Positions 1 through 8,229 of a DNA stretch of 64,000 nt are shown one piece after another. The number at the start of each line of letters is the position of its first letter. Positions within the stretch are counted from its first letter, which is position 1. Both the position numbers and the translations under genes were made by a program. This DNA is from Candidatus Symbiopectobacterium sp. 'North America'. Its GTDB lineage: Bacteria > Pseudomonadota > Gammaproteobacteria > Enterobacterales > Enterobacteriaceae. The stretch is taken from NCBI RefSeq assembly GCF_015762685.1, contig NZ_PEHF01000061.1, positions 1 through 64,000 on the forward strand. Direction: 5' to 3'. Under the pieces are notes generated by a model. The model was given only the letters and a program-made list of their open reading frames with translations, searched no databases and had not been told where the DNA came from.

Positions 1-127
1 GTGATGTTCCATTACGGCAGGTTAAACATGGGGTTATGAGTCTCCCACCATGATCGGGGAAGACCCCATTTTGTACAGGTTTGCTCAGCATGCCTATGAT
101 TTCATTTTGTCCAAATATCAGACTCAT
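1..127 (-). CDS. Start of an unidentified protein, cut by the window edge
   Basis: An open frame runs from an ATG at 125-127 leftward off the window without a stop for 42 codons. A good ribosome binding site (AGAGGAAACG just before the ATG) supports a real start. The protein begins MSLIFGQNEIIGMLSKPVQN. I do not recognise the family. It would be transcribed divergently from acs, so the shared spacer at 128-890 could serve both. Too little is visible to assign a function; the call rests only on the open frame and the ribosome binding site. Confidence 0.4.
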   Translation of the reverse strand, partial: MSLIFGQNEIIGMLSKPVQNGVFPDHGGRLITPCLTCRNGTS

Positions 128-593
128 CGTTTCCTCTGCTTCATGCTATGACAAGATAACTCCACGGACACACTGAGAAGCTGTCGTCAACCTCCCTACA
201 GATCTGCGCGGCTTACGCGCAGGATCGCAAGGCATTGAGTAAATGCTTTCGATAGCCCGAAACCGCAAACCGTAATTAATCAATAAAAACAAATATATAA
301 AATATCTTATACTTCCGTTAGCGTAATGATCAAGCAGCGCGACGTGGTGTTTTGATCTCGAACGATCAGGCAAAAGCCTACATCGTCAAATTCCTATTCA
401 AGTGTAGAAGTAAAAGGTCAAAAAATCCCGTGAACCCGTACCACATTAGTCGCTTATACCGCTCTCATTTTTTTACATATGTACTAAAATTTTAACGTAA
501 CTGTCGATCAAACGATCAAAAAGCATCTTCTGGATCAAAATATACCCGTGTTGGTATGCACACTATCGGCTGAATAAGCAGTATCTTTATGCT

Positions 594-618
594 ATTTGAT
601 CGTAAAGGACGATCAAAT
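594..618. promoter_or_regulatory. Inverted repeat ATTTGATCG-N7-CGATCAAAT, possible operator
   Basis: Nine bases are perfectly inverted around a 7-base spacer. Related half-sites (GATCAAA, CGATCA) recur at roughly 507-540, 602-618 and 641-645. The spacing does not fit FNR (TTGAT-N4-ATCAA). I cannot name the regulator; the repeated half-site suggests a dedicated DNA-binding protein acting on acs or the divergent gene. Confidence 0.4.
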
Positions 619-685
619 AATAAAAATAATAAATTGATCATTATATGCTTTACTATCATGTGAACGAGCAGGTTAGTCACCATAA

Positions 686-701
686 TGTGACTTACATCAC
701 A
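686..701. promoter_or_regulatory. CRP-cAMP binding site upstream of acs
   Basis: TGTGA-CTTACA-TCACA is a perfect match to the CRP consensus TGTGA-N6-TCACA. Its centre lies about 197 bp before the acs ATG. In E. coli, CRP activates acs from upstream sites, so the site is in keeping with the gene; the exact promoter is not determined here. Confidence 0.75.
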
Positions 702-890
702 AATTATCTTCTGATTTGCTTTTTTATAAATAGCAGTAAACGCTCAGGGCCAGCCATTCTCCACGCTTTTCCTTTCACTGTGGTTACTCCTTATTGCGTG
801 ATCCATCGCTCAAAAAAGAAACAAATTCTGGTGCACCACTACACTTAACGATTTGTTAACATACCTTTAACAAGGTTTAAGGAGAGCGCT

Positions 891-2045
891 ATGAGCCAAT
901 ATAATAAACACACCATACCCGCCTCAGTGGCGGAGAACGCCCTGATTAACGCTGAGCAGTATCGCGAGTGGTATCAGGAATCGATCAATGATCCCGAAAC
1001 CTTTTGGCGGGAGCATGGCAAGATCGTCGATTGGATCAAACCGTACACTGAAGTTAAAAGCACCTCTTTCGATCCAGGTCATATCCGTATTCGCTGGTTC
1101 GAAGATGGTACGTTAAATGTTGCAGCCAACTGTCTTGATCGACACTTAACCACCCTTGGCGATCAAACCGCCATTGTGTGGGAAGGGGATGACGCCACCC
1201 AAAGCAAAACAGTGACTTACCGCGAACTTCACCAAAGCGTCTGTCGTTTTGCTAATGTGTTGAAATCTCTGGGCATTAAAAAGGGTGATGTGGTCGCTAT
1301 CTATATGCCCATGGTGCCGGAAACGGCAGTTGCCATGCTGGCATACACGCGCATCGGTGCCATTCATTCCGTTATTTTCGGCGGTTTTTCTCCTGAATCC
1401 ATCGCCGGGCGCATTATCGATTCCAGTGCCAAGCTGGTGATTACCTCTGATGAAGGCATCCGCGCAGGGCGCACTATCCCGCTGAAAAAGAATATTGATG
1501 ACGCGTTGCGCAACCCAGGTGTTAAAACGGTGGCACACACTATTGTTTACCAGCGCACGGGTGGCGCTATCGATTGGCACGAAGGACGCGACCATTGGTG
1601 GCACGATCTGATCGCCGGTGCAGACGATCACTGCCCGCCAGAAGCGATGAATGCCGAGGATCCGTTATTTATTCTCTATACTTTCGGATCGACCGGTAAG
1701 ACTAAAGGCGTACTGCACACTACCGGCGGATATCTGGTGTATGCGGCCATGACCTTCAAATATGTGTTTGACTACCATCCCGGCGATATCTATTGGTGTA
1801 CCGCCGATGTCGGCTGGATCACTGGGCACAGCTACCTGCTCTACGGCCCCTTGGCCTGCGGTGCCACCACGCTGATGTCTGAAGGCGTACCCAACTGACC
1901 GGATGCACGCCGTATGGGACAAGTGGTCGATAAGCACCACGTCAATATCCTGTATACCGCCCCCACAGCTATCCGTGCGCTGATGGCTGACGGTGACAAA
2001 GCTATCGAAGGCAGCAACCGACGCTCGCTGAAGATCATGGGCTCG
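891..2045 (+). pseudogene. acs: Acetyl-CoA synthetase, stopped and truncated
   Basis: AMP-forming acetyl-CoA synthetase, which activates acetate to acetyl-CoA. The N-terminal 335 codons match the enterobacterial enzyme, with a ribosome binding site (AAGGAGAG) before the ATG. A TGA at 1896-1898 stands where the family has Trp in GVPNW. Reading continues in the same frame with clear Acs sequence ([20 protein letters not shown]) to about codon 385, then Acs homology ends abruptly near 2045. The usual protein is about 650 residues, so the C-terminal 40% is missing. The phosphate-binding loop, normally TSGSTGKPKG, reads [10 protein letters not shown], with two changes at conserved places. The gene is certainly non-functional as Acs. 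The sequence after the break is the tail of a different enzyme (next entry), so a deletion ended here. Confidence 0.95.
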
Positions 2046-2105
2046 GCACGGTCGTTTGCCCGCACCCGCCGCTGTGTGATGGTGGAATCGCTTAATATCC
2101 GTTAA
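2046..2105 (+). pseudogene. C-terminal tail of a CoA-acylating aldehyde dehydrogenase
   Basis: The last 19 or so codons of this open frame, [19 protein letters not shown] then TAA, do not resemble Acs. They resemble the extreme C-terminus of the EutE/PduP family of CoA-acylating aldehyde dehydrogenases, which ends with a pattern like F-x-R-x-RRCV-(6)-R. Such an enzyme is the expected partner of a glycyl radical diol dehydratase in a microcompartment, and the next gene is a shell protein of exactly that system. The simplest reading is that a deletion removed the 3' part of acs, any genes between, and nearly all of the aldehyde dehydrogenase, fusing the two ends in frame. The match is from memory and short, so the family call is probable, not certain. 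Confidence 0.65.
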
Positions 2106-2133
2106 TCGTCGCGAGGCTGAGGGCCATTTGCCA

Positions 2134-2433
2134 ATGAAAACACGAATCATCAATGCACCAACCCCCGACATTGTGGCGATGCTGAAGCGAAGAATGCCCA
2201 GCGAATTTCGCTCACGGCTCGATCTGTTGCGCATTGACGCCATTGGTCTGCTGATGCTGCCAGTACCGGATCTCTATTTCTATGCCGATCTGGCCAGCAA
2301 AAGCGCCAATGTGGTGGTTTCGGAAATATTTGGCAGTTGCCCTCAGCATATCACGACATTGGCAATCTTTGGCGAAGTCTCCGCTGTCAACGAGGCCATG
2401 CGGATGATCGAAAATGACAACACTGCGTTCTGA
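2134..2433 (+). CDS. grpU: GrpU-like Fe-S microcompartment shell protein
   Basis: Single BMC-domain protein of 99 residues, starting at ATG 2134 rather than the upstream TTG at 2128. It has the shell core (DAIGLLMLPVPDLYFYADLA, then IFGEVSAVNEAMRMIE) and, in the middle, GSCPQH. The motif G-x-C-P-Q-H is the hallmark of GrpU, the shell protein described from Pectobacterium wasabiae that binds an iron-sulfur cluster at the hexamer pore through this cysteine. The protein would sit in the facets of a glycyl radical enzyme microcompartment (GRM) and might pass electrons or a cluster through the shell. The reading frame is intact, unlike its neighbours. It lies 28 bp after the aldehyde dehydrogenase remnant and 10 bp before the DJ-1-type pseudogene. 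Confidence 0.85.
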   Translation: MKTRIINAPTPDIVAMLKRRMPSEFRSRLDLLRIDAIGLLMLPVPDLYFYADLASKSANVVVSEIFGSCPQHITTLAIFGEVSAVNEAMRMIENDNTAF

Positions 2434-2443
2434 GAACCAACCT

Positions 2444-3018
2444 ATGAAAAAATACTGCTTTTAGTGGTTGATTTTTATGATGATTATGAAGTCATTGTGC
2501 CATGACAGGCATTAAGCGCATTGGGTTTCCGGGTGGACACCGTCTGTCCGGGAAAACGCGCAGGCGAATTTATTAAAACCGCCATTCATGATTTTGAAGG
2601 CGATCAGACCTACAGAGAAAAACCCGGACATCTGTTTCGGCTGACAGCATCGTTTGATGAAATTCGTTTGCAGGACTATTGCGGGTTTTATATTGCTGGC
2701 GGACGCGCACCTGAATATTTGCGTCTGAATAAATCCGTACTGAATATTGTCCACTATGCGTTTAATTTTTCTGTGCCGATCGCCGCTATTTGTCACGGCC
2801 CACAAATATTGGTGGCTGCGGGCGTATTAAAAGGTCGAACCCTGACCAGGTATTTCACCATGAAACCAGAAATCGAATTGGCAGGCGGTATTTATCGTTC
2901 TGCTGCCGATGATGAAGCCGTTCTCGACGACCATCTGGTGACGGCAACCACCTGGATGGGACACCCGGCTCTGTTGCGTCAGTTTATTTCGTTGATTGGC
3001 ACCACTGTGCAGATCTAA
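2444..3018 (+). pseudogene. DJ-1/PfpI family protein, frameshifted and stopped
   Basis: Class I glutamine-amidotransferase-like protein of the DJ-1/PfpI group (possible glyoxalase, deglycase or chaperone; substrate unknown). Visible are GGRAPEYLR and the nucleophile-elbow AICHGPQIL with its cysteine. Two lesions lie at the 5' end. The ATG at 2444 is followed by six A, and one more A is needed to enter the frame that reads KILLLVVDFYDDYEVIVP; then a TGA interrupts at 2503-2505. From 2506 the frame is open to TAA 3016-3018. With both repaired the protein would be about 191 residues, a normal family length. Its place between grpU and the glycyl radical enzyme makes it a locus component, perhaps handling reactive aldehydes or oxidised thiols; this role is inference. 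Confidence 0.85.
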
Positions 3019-3180
3019 GCGCACAGCAAATATTTCCCACTGTCATCTCTTACGTTAAATAACGTGAAGGGTGACGGGTATAAATAAATTGGTCAGCAGT
3101 CTGGGCATGCCTTTTTCCCCGAAGGATGCCTCTGTATTGCCTACATCATGAATAATTTTAAATATGCAGGAGTCCTGGAT

Positions 3181-5733
3181 ATGTTAGAGAAAGGTTTTTC
3201 CAATCCGACCGACCGTGTTGTCAGACTGAAAAATATGATTCTGACGGCAAAGCCCTATGTCGAATCTGAACGCGCCGTATTGGCCACCGAAGCCTATAAA
3301 GAGACCGAAGGCTTGCCGCCGATTATGCGTCGCGCCAAAGTGGTAGAAAAGATCTTCAACAATCTGCCGGTGACCATTCGTCCGGACGAGTTGATCGTCG
3401 GTCCGGTAACCAAAAACCCGCGCTCTACCGAAATCTGCCCCGAATTCTCTTACGACTGGGTGGAAAAAGAGTTCGAAACCATGGGTTTCCGCATCGCGGA
3501 CCCGTTCATCATACCGAAAGAAACGGCCAAAGAACTGCATGATGCCTTCACCTACTGGCCGGGTAAAACCACCAGCGTGCTGGCCGCATCCTATATGTCT
3601 GATGCCACCAAAGAGAGTATGGCGAGCGGCGTATTCACCGTCGGCAACTACTTCTATGGCGGCGTCGGCCACGTCAGCGTGGACTAGGGCAAAATCCTGA
3701 AAATCGGTTTCCGTGGCATCATTGATGAAGTGCAGCATGCACTGGAAAAACTGGATCGCAGCTCACCGGATTACATTAAAAAAGAGCAGTTCTATCATTC
3801 GGTGATCATCAGTTACACCGCGGCGATCCGTTACGCCCACCGCTATGCAGAGCATGCGGCACAATTGGCGCAGCAGGAAAGCAACCCTACGCGTAAGCAA
3901 GAGCTGCTGCAAATTGCCCAAAACTGTCAGCGCGTTCCGGAATTCGGTGCCTCCACCTTCTGGGAAGCGTGCCAGACCTTCTGGTTGCTGCAAAGTATGT
4001 TGCAGATTGAATCTAGCGGCCACTCCATCTCTCCGGGGCGTTTCGACCAGTACATGTACCCGTACTACGCCGCCGACAAAAACATCTCCAAAAAATTTGC
4101 TCAGGAACTGGTGGATTGCTGCTGGATTAAACTGAACGACATCAACAAAACGCGTGATGAAGTCTCCGCGCAGGCGTTCGCCGGTTTCGCCGTATTCCAA
4201 AACCTGTGCGTGGGCGGCCAAACGGAAGACGGGCGTGATGCCACCAATGAAATGAGCTACATGTGTATGGAAGCGACCGCACATGTGCGCTTGCCGCAGC
4301 CCTCTTTCTCGATCCGCGTATGGCAAGGCACACCGGATGAATTTCTGTATCGCGCGTGTGAAGTGGCACGTCTGGGACTCGGCGTACCCGAGATGTACAA
4401 CGATGAAGTGATCATCCCGGCACTGCAAAACCGTGGCGTTTCTCTGCACGATGCGCGTGACTACTGCATCATCGGCTGTGTGGAACCACAAGCGCCGCAC
4501 CGTACCGAAGGCTGGCACGATGCCGCGTTCTTCAACGTCGCCAAAGTGCTGGAAATCACCCTGAACAACGGTCGCGTTGGCAACAAACAGATCGGGCCGG
4601 TCACGGGCGAACTGCCGCAATTCGGTAATATCGAAGATTTCTACACTGCGTTCCAAAAGCAGATGGCGTACTTTGTCCATCAGTTGGTCGAAGCCTGTAA
4701 CAGCGTGGATATTGCACACGCCGAGCGCTGCCCGCTGCCGTTCCTCTCCGCCATGGTGGATGACTGCATTGGACGCTGTAAATCGTTGCAAGACGGTGGT
4801 GCCATCTACAACTTTACGGGCCCGCAGGCATTCGGCGTGGCCGATACCGGCGACTCCGTTTACGCCATCCAGAAACAGGTGTTTGAAGACCGTAAACTGA
4901 CGCTGCAAGAGCTGAAAGGCGCGCTGGATGCCAACTTCGGTTACGCGGTCGGCGCGGCACCTCACGCCGCCGCAGCGAAATCGTCGCTCAATGAGCAAGA
5001 TGTCTATGACATCGTGAAACGTATCGTGGAACAGAACGGTACGCTGGATCCGTCCGCCATCAAGAACGAAGTGTATCGCCAGCTTTCAGCCAGCGCCCCG
5101 GCAACCCCGACTTACGGTGCCAGCGAGAATCGCCATCAGGAAATTCGCCGCATTCTGGAAAGCACGCAGTGCTTCGGCAACGACATCGATGATGTGGATC
5201 TGGTGGCACGTCGCTGTGCACTGATTTACTGCCAGGAAGTCGAAAAGTACACCAACCCGCGCGGCGGCCAGTTCCAGGCTGGTATCTACCCGGTATCCGC
5301 TAACGTGCTGTTTGGTAAAGACGTCGCGGCTCTGCCCGATGGTCGTCTAGCGAAAGAACCGCTGGCCGACGGCGTTTCACCGCGCCAGGGCAAAGACACA
5401 TTGGGTCCAACCGCAGCAGCGAACTCAGTGGCAAAACTGGACCACTTCAGCGCCTCCAACGGCACGCTGTATAACCAGAAATTCCTGCCTTCAGCACTGG
5501 CTGGGGACAAAGGGCTGGTGAACTTCGGCGGCATGGTAAGAAGCTACTTCGATCGCAAAGGAATGCACGTTCAGTTCAACGTGGTGGATCGCAACGTGCT
5601 GATCGATGCACAGGCACATCCGAAAAAACACAACGATCTGGTGGTACGCGTAGCCGGTTACAGCGCCCAGTTCGTGGTGCTGGCGAAAGAAGTACAGGAC
5701 GACATCATCAGCCGCACGGAACAGCACTTCTGA
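3181..5733 (+). pseudogene. Glycyl radical diol/glycerol dehydratase, one amber stop
   Basis: B12-independent dehydratase of the glycyl radical family, expected to turn 1,2-propanediol into propionaldehyde (or glycerol into 3-hydroxypropionaldehyde) inside the microcompartment. ATG 3181 is preferred to 3148: AGGAG lies 8 bases before it, and the N-terminus then lines up with Clostridium butyricum DhaB1. All key residues are present: GCVEPQ with Cys433, the same number as in DhaB1, and RVAGYSA with the radical Gly at 826. The frame is intact except TAG at 3685-3687, in VSVD-stop-GK where DhaB1 has Tyr. Relative to the 787-residue DhaB1 the protein is about 63 residues longer. The excess is one insertion (about residues 589-652), rich in Ala/Pro and holding an amphipathic helix, much like a BMC encapsulation peptide. 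The stop probably inactivates the gene unless it is read through. Confidence 0.9.
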
Positions 5734-5809
5734 TGCGCTGCTGAGGGTCGGGGCGATACTTTCTGGTGTCGCCCCGGATTCACCACACTCCCAAGGGTAC
5801 GCGTCGCCC

Positions 5810-6739
5810 ATGAACCATGTTATGAATAAAGTACACTATGATACGGAAGGCGTGATTTTCAATATTCAACGCTATTCCCTGCACGATGGTCCCGGTATCC
5901 GTACCATCCCCTTTTTTAAAGGCTGCCCGCTCTCTTGCAAATGGTGCAGCAACCCGGAATCGCAGCGGCCAAATCCTGAGTTGCTGTTCAAAAAGAATGA
6001 CTGTATCCACTGCGGTAAATGTCTGGAAGCCTGTCAGCATCAGGCTCTGTCCATCACCGCACCGCATTTTATCGATCGCCAGTGCTGTGTTAACTGTGGT
6101 GATTGCACCCGCATGTGTCCGACCGGTGCGCTGGAGATGAAAGGCAAGCGCATCACCGTGCGTGAAGTGATACAAGAGCTGCAAAAAGAAGAGAACGTGT
6201 ACCGTCGGTCAGGCGGAGGGATTACGCTTTCCGGCAGCGAACCGCTGGCACAGCCGGAATTCGCCCGCGAGTTACTGAAAGCCTGTAAGGAAAAGGGCTG
6301 GCATACCGCTATTGAAACCACCGGATTGACGTCTGCACAAACGATTGAAGACGTGTTTCCGTATATTGATCTAGCACTCACGGATATCAAGGCCATCAAT
6401 CCGGCCGTGCATCGCTGTAATACCGAGGTAGATAATCAGCGTATTTTAGAAAACCTGATCAGAATTTCATTTATTACCAAAACTATTGTGAGAATTCCGC
6501 TAGTGCCCAGCGTGAATGACAATCGTGAAGAAATTCACGCCATTGCTGAATTTGCCCGATTGATGTCGAATGTCGATACCATTCATTTATTGCCTTATCA
6601 CACCTAAAGCAAAAATAAATACACGTTACTTGGCCGTGAATACCTGATGGGTGACGCGCCCAGCGTACCGGAAGGAACGGTGAACATCCTCAAACAGGAA
6701 ATCGAATCATTGGGTTTCCAATGTCATATTGGGGGTTAG
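5810..6739 (+). pseudogene. Glycyl radical enzyme activase, one ochre stop
   Basis: Radical SAM activating enzyme that would place the glycyl radical on the dehydratase encoded 76 bp upstream. It shows the radical SAM motif CPLSCKWC, the SLHDGPG substrate loop, and an inserted ferredoxin-like region with two Cys clusters (CIHCGKC and CVNCGDCTRMC), as in DhaB2 and CutD. The usual SGGEP SAM-binding motif reads SGSEP, one change. A TAA at 6605-6607 follows LLPYHT; DhaB2 has Tyr at this place (LLPYHNYGENKY). Downstream the frame stays open for 43 more codons with family sequence (KNKYTLLGREYL) to TAG 6737. Without readthrough the C-terminal 44 residues are lost. ATG 5822 is an alternative start. 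Dehydratase and activase therefore each carry a single nonsense codon. Confidence 0.9.
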
Positions 6740-6893
6740 TCGCACGGTATAAAAATATTATCGGGAAACGTATCTTCACGTTGCCCGATTTTTAGTTTGT
6801 CATTATTAAAAATAATTATTTTTCACATCAATAATACCGACGTGATGTATTACGTCGCTTATTTCTTGTACCCACAAAATCAAAGTGAGTGAA

Positions 6894-7799
6894 ATGAACA
6901 GCATTGATATTTTAGTCGCTTTCGGCGGCGGTATTTTCGGTGCCGCGATCGGTGCCCTTGCGGTCTTTGAATTTGTCGGCCTCTTGGTCATTGCCATGGC
7001 GATATCACAAATTGTCACCGGCAGCGCCACCACATTTATTCAATTTCCCTTTGGCGTATTCGGCCCACACGTCGGAGGCTTTGCTGCCGGGGTTGCCGCA
7101 ACCGCCTATGCGGCGAAAAAGGGCAAACTGGCTTCTGGCCGTGATATCACCGCCGGACTCAGCGGACTGGGAGCCCCCGATGTGTTGCTGGTTGGCGGTA
7201 CGTTTGGTGCTATCGGCTTTGTGATCGCCTGGCTGTTCAATCAAGTACCCGCCTTCTCTTCGGGATTGGTATGGACTGACACGGTGGCGTTAACCGTGGT
7301 GATCTCTGGCATGATGGTGCTTCTGATGTTCGGGACCACCGGTCTGCTGGGCAAACCACAAAGCGGGGTGCGTCGCTGCTACCCGCCACAGGATCAGTGC
7401 TGGATGCCCTATCACAGTCGCATTCCTCAGCTATCGGTCTTGGGTATCGGTATTGGATTGATGGCCGGCTATCTGGGTCACTCGTTCGGAGGCAGCGGCG
7501 CGCTGCTGGCCTTTGGGATTTCAGCGTTCTCGTTGGTATTCCTGCACTTTAATACCCAGGTGCCGGTTTCCCACCACATCGCTCTGCCTACGGCACTGGC
7601 AGCGGCGGCCTCCGGCAGTCTGATTTGGGCTGCTGTCGTCGGCATTATCTGTGCTCTACTCGGTGAACTGATTTCCCGCCTGTTTTTGGTTTATGGCGAC
7701 ACCCATATTGACCCACCGGCGTTTACCATTGCGATAATGACGACGTTGCTCAACCTGGTGGCAACCATTGGTTTTTTTGCGGCGGTGCCGTTGTTTTGA
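6894..7799 (+). CDS. Polytopic membrane protein of the microcompartment locus
   Basis: Protein of about 301 residues made almost wholly of hydrophobic, Gly/Ala-rich segments; I count eight or nine likely membrane spans. The start may be ATG 6894, with AAAGTGAG as ribosome binding site, or GTG 6885. I do not recognise the family by name. It has no ATP-binding motif and no obvious channel signature. Its position right after the activase, in the same direction, suggests a role in uptake of the diol substrate or release of product, but that is inference from context only. The frame is intact. It ends convergently against the BMC-H/metK operon on the other strand. Confidence 0.7.
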   Translation: MNSIDILVAFGGGIFGAAIGALAVFEFVGLLVIAMAISQIVTGSATTFIQFPFGVFGPHVGGFAAGVAATAYAAKKGKLASGRDITAGLSGLGAPDVLLVGGTFGAIGFVIAWLFNQVPAFSSGLVWTDTVALTVVISGMMVLLMFGTTGLLGKPQSGVRRCYPPQDQCWMPYHSRIPQLSVLGIGIGLMAGYLGHSFGGSGALLAFGISAFSLVFLHFNTQVPVSHHIALPTALAAAASGSLIWAAVVGIICALLGELISRLFLVYGDTHIDPPAFTIAIMTTLLNLVATIGFFAAVPLF

Positions 7800-7806
7800 A
7801 CCCGTC

Positions 7807-7838
7807 CCCCCAGTATCGATGCTACTAATCACTGGGGG
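7807..7838 (+). terminator. Hairpin after the membrane protein gene
   Basis: CCCCCAGT (7807-7814) pairs with ACTGGGGG (7831-7838) across a 16-base loop, 7 bp after the TGA of the membrane protein gene. There is no strong T-run after it, so it may be a weak terminator or an mRNA 3'-end stabiliser. Confidence 0.45.
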
Positions 7839-7915
7839 ACTCATTTACGTATTGCGTAAGGTTTCGTGCGCGAAAGCCGCCGTGTTTCTCTGCCATTCGC
7901 GTGGCACGCGCCCGA

Positions 7916-7945
7916 CACGGGGTGTGCAGTCGCCCACACCCCGTG
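7916..7945. repeat. Perfect 11-bp inverted repeat
   Basis: CACGGGGTGTG (7916-7926) and CACACCCCGTG (7935-7945) form an 11-bp stem with an 8-base loop. No T-run follows on either side close by. It could be part of a dispersed palindromic repeat or a structured RNA; I see no second copy in this window. Confidence 0.55.
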
Positions 7946-8176
7946 ACCCCACGCTTTTTGCGTAATGGCGTTGCTACGCGATACCTTCGGAAATGGGGGC
8001 CACCGGACGGACCGCGCTCGACGCGTTCCAGACGCGGCGAGCACTTTCGCGGCATCCCTGCCGCTCATCCTGGCGTCCCCCATTTCCTCAGCACCTTTTG
8101 ACGCGGGTACGTCAACAGCAAAACCCTGTACGCTGTACTTCAATAACCCTCCCTTATTAATCCCCATAATCAGAAC

Positions 8177-8204
8177 AAAAAAATCCCCGGCGGTTGCCAG
8201 GGAT
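8177..8204 (-). terminator. Rho-independent terminator of the BMC-H/metK transcript
   Basis: On the minus strand ATCCCTGGC, a four-base loop and GCCGGGGAT form a 9-bp stem (one G-T pair) followed directly by seven T. It lies 26 bp beyond the repaired BMC-H stop codon, so it also supports 8230 as the original gene end. Confidence 0.85.
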
Positions 8205-8229
8205 AGTAGGAAGAGAGATCACATCGTGA

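Larger units (their letters stand above)
128..890. other. Long AT-rich spacer upstream of acs, no gene seen
   Basis: About 760 bp without a convincing gene. Two short open frames here lack ribosome binding sites and one overlaps a CRP site. The stretch is AT-rich and holds a perfect CRP-type palindrome (686-701), a 9-bp inverted repeat (594-618) and several further GATCAAA/GATCG motifs between 350 and 640. It most likely holds the acs promoters and the promoter of the divergent gene at 1-127. In E. coli acs is CRP-dependent and has a long, complex upstream region, which fits. Confidence 0.6.
7800..8229. other. Convergent spacer with GC-rich hairpins, no gene
   Basis: Between the 3' ends of the membrane protein gene (+) and the BMC-H gene (-). 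It holds a possible terminator (7807-7838), a strong 11-bp hairpin (7916-7945) and, at its right end, a clear Rho-independent terminator for the minus strand (8177-8204). Several open frames on both strands are just GC-rich noise and have no family match that I can see. The segment 7880-8110 is markedly GC-rich (GCGTGGCACGCGC, GACGCGTTCCAGACGCGG) compared with the flanks and may be a foreign repeat. Confidence 0.6.

Noticed and set aside
146-373. 75-codon open frame on the minus strand near the window start
   Set aside because: No ribosome binding site, no family features; it lies in the AT-rich spacer upstream of the gene starting at 127.
645-848. 67-codon open frame before acs
   Set aside because: It lacks a ribosome binding site and overlaps the CRP palindrome in an AT-rich promoter region.
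3763-4998. 411-codon open frame antisense to the glycyl radical enzyme gene
   Set aside because: A long shadow frame produced by the codon bias of the sense gene; the sense strand has a clear homologue with catalytic residues.
891-6739. TGA codons in acs and the DJ-1 gene read as selenocysteine or as a changed genetic code
   Set aside because: Neighbouring genes are interrupted by TAG and TAA as well, ordinary genes in the window end with all three stops, these families do not use selenocysteine at the sites, and no SECIS-like hairpin follows the TGA.
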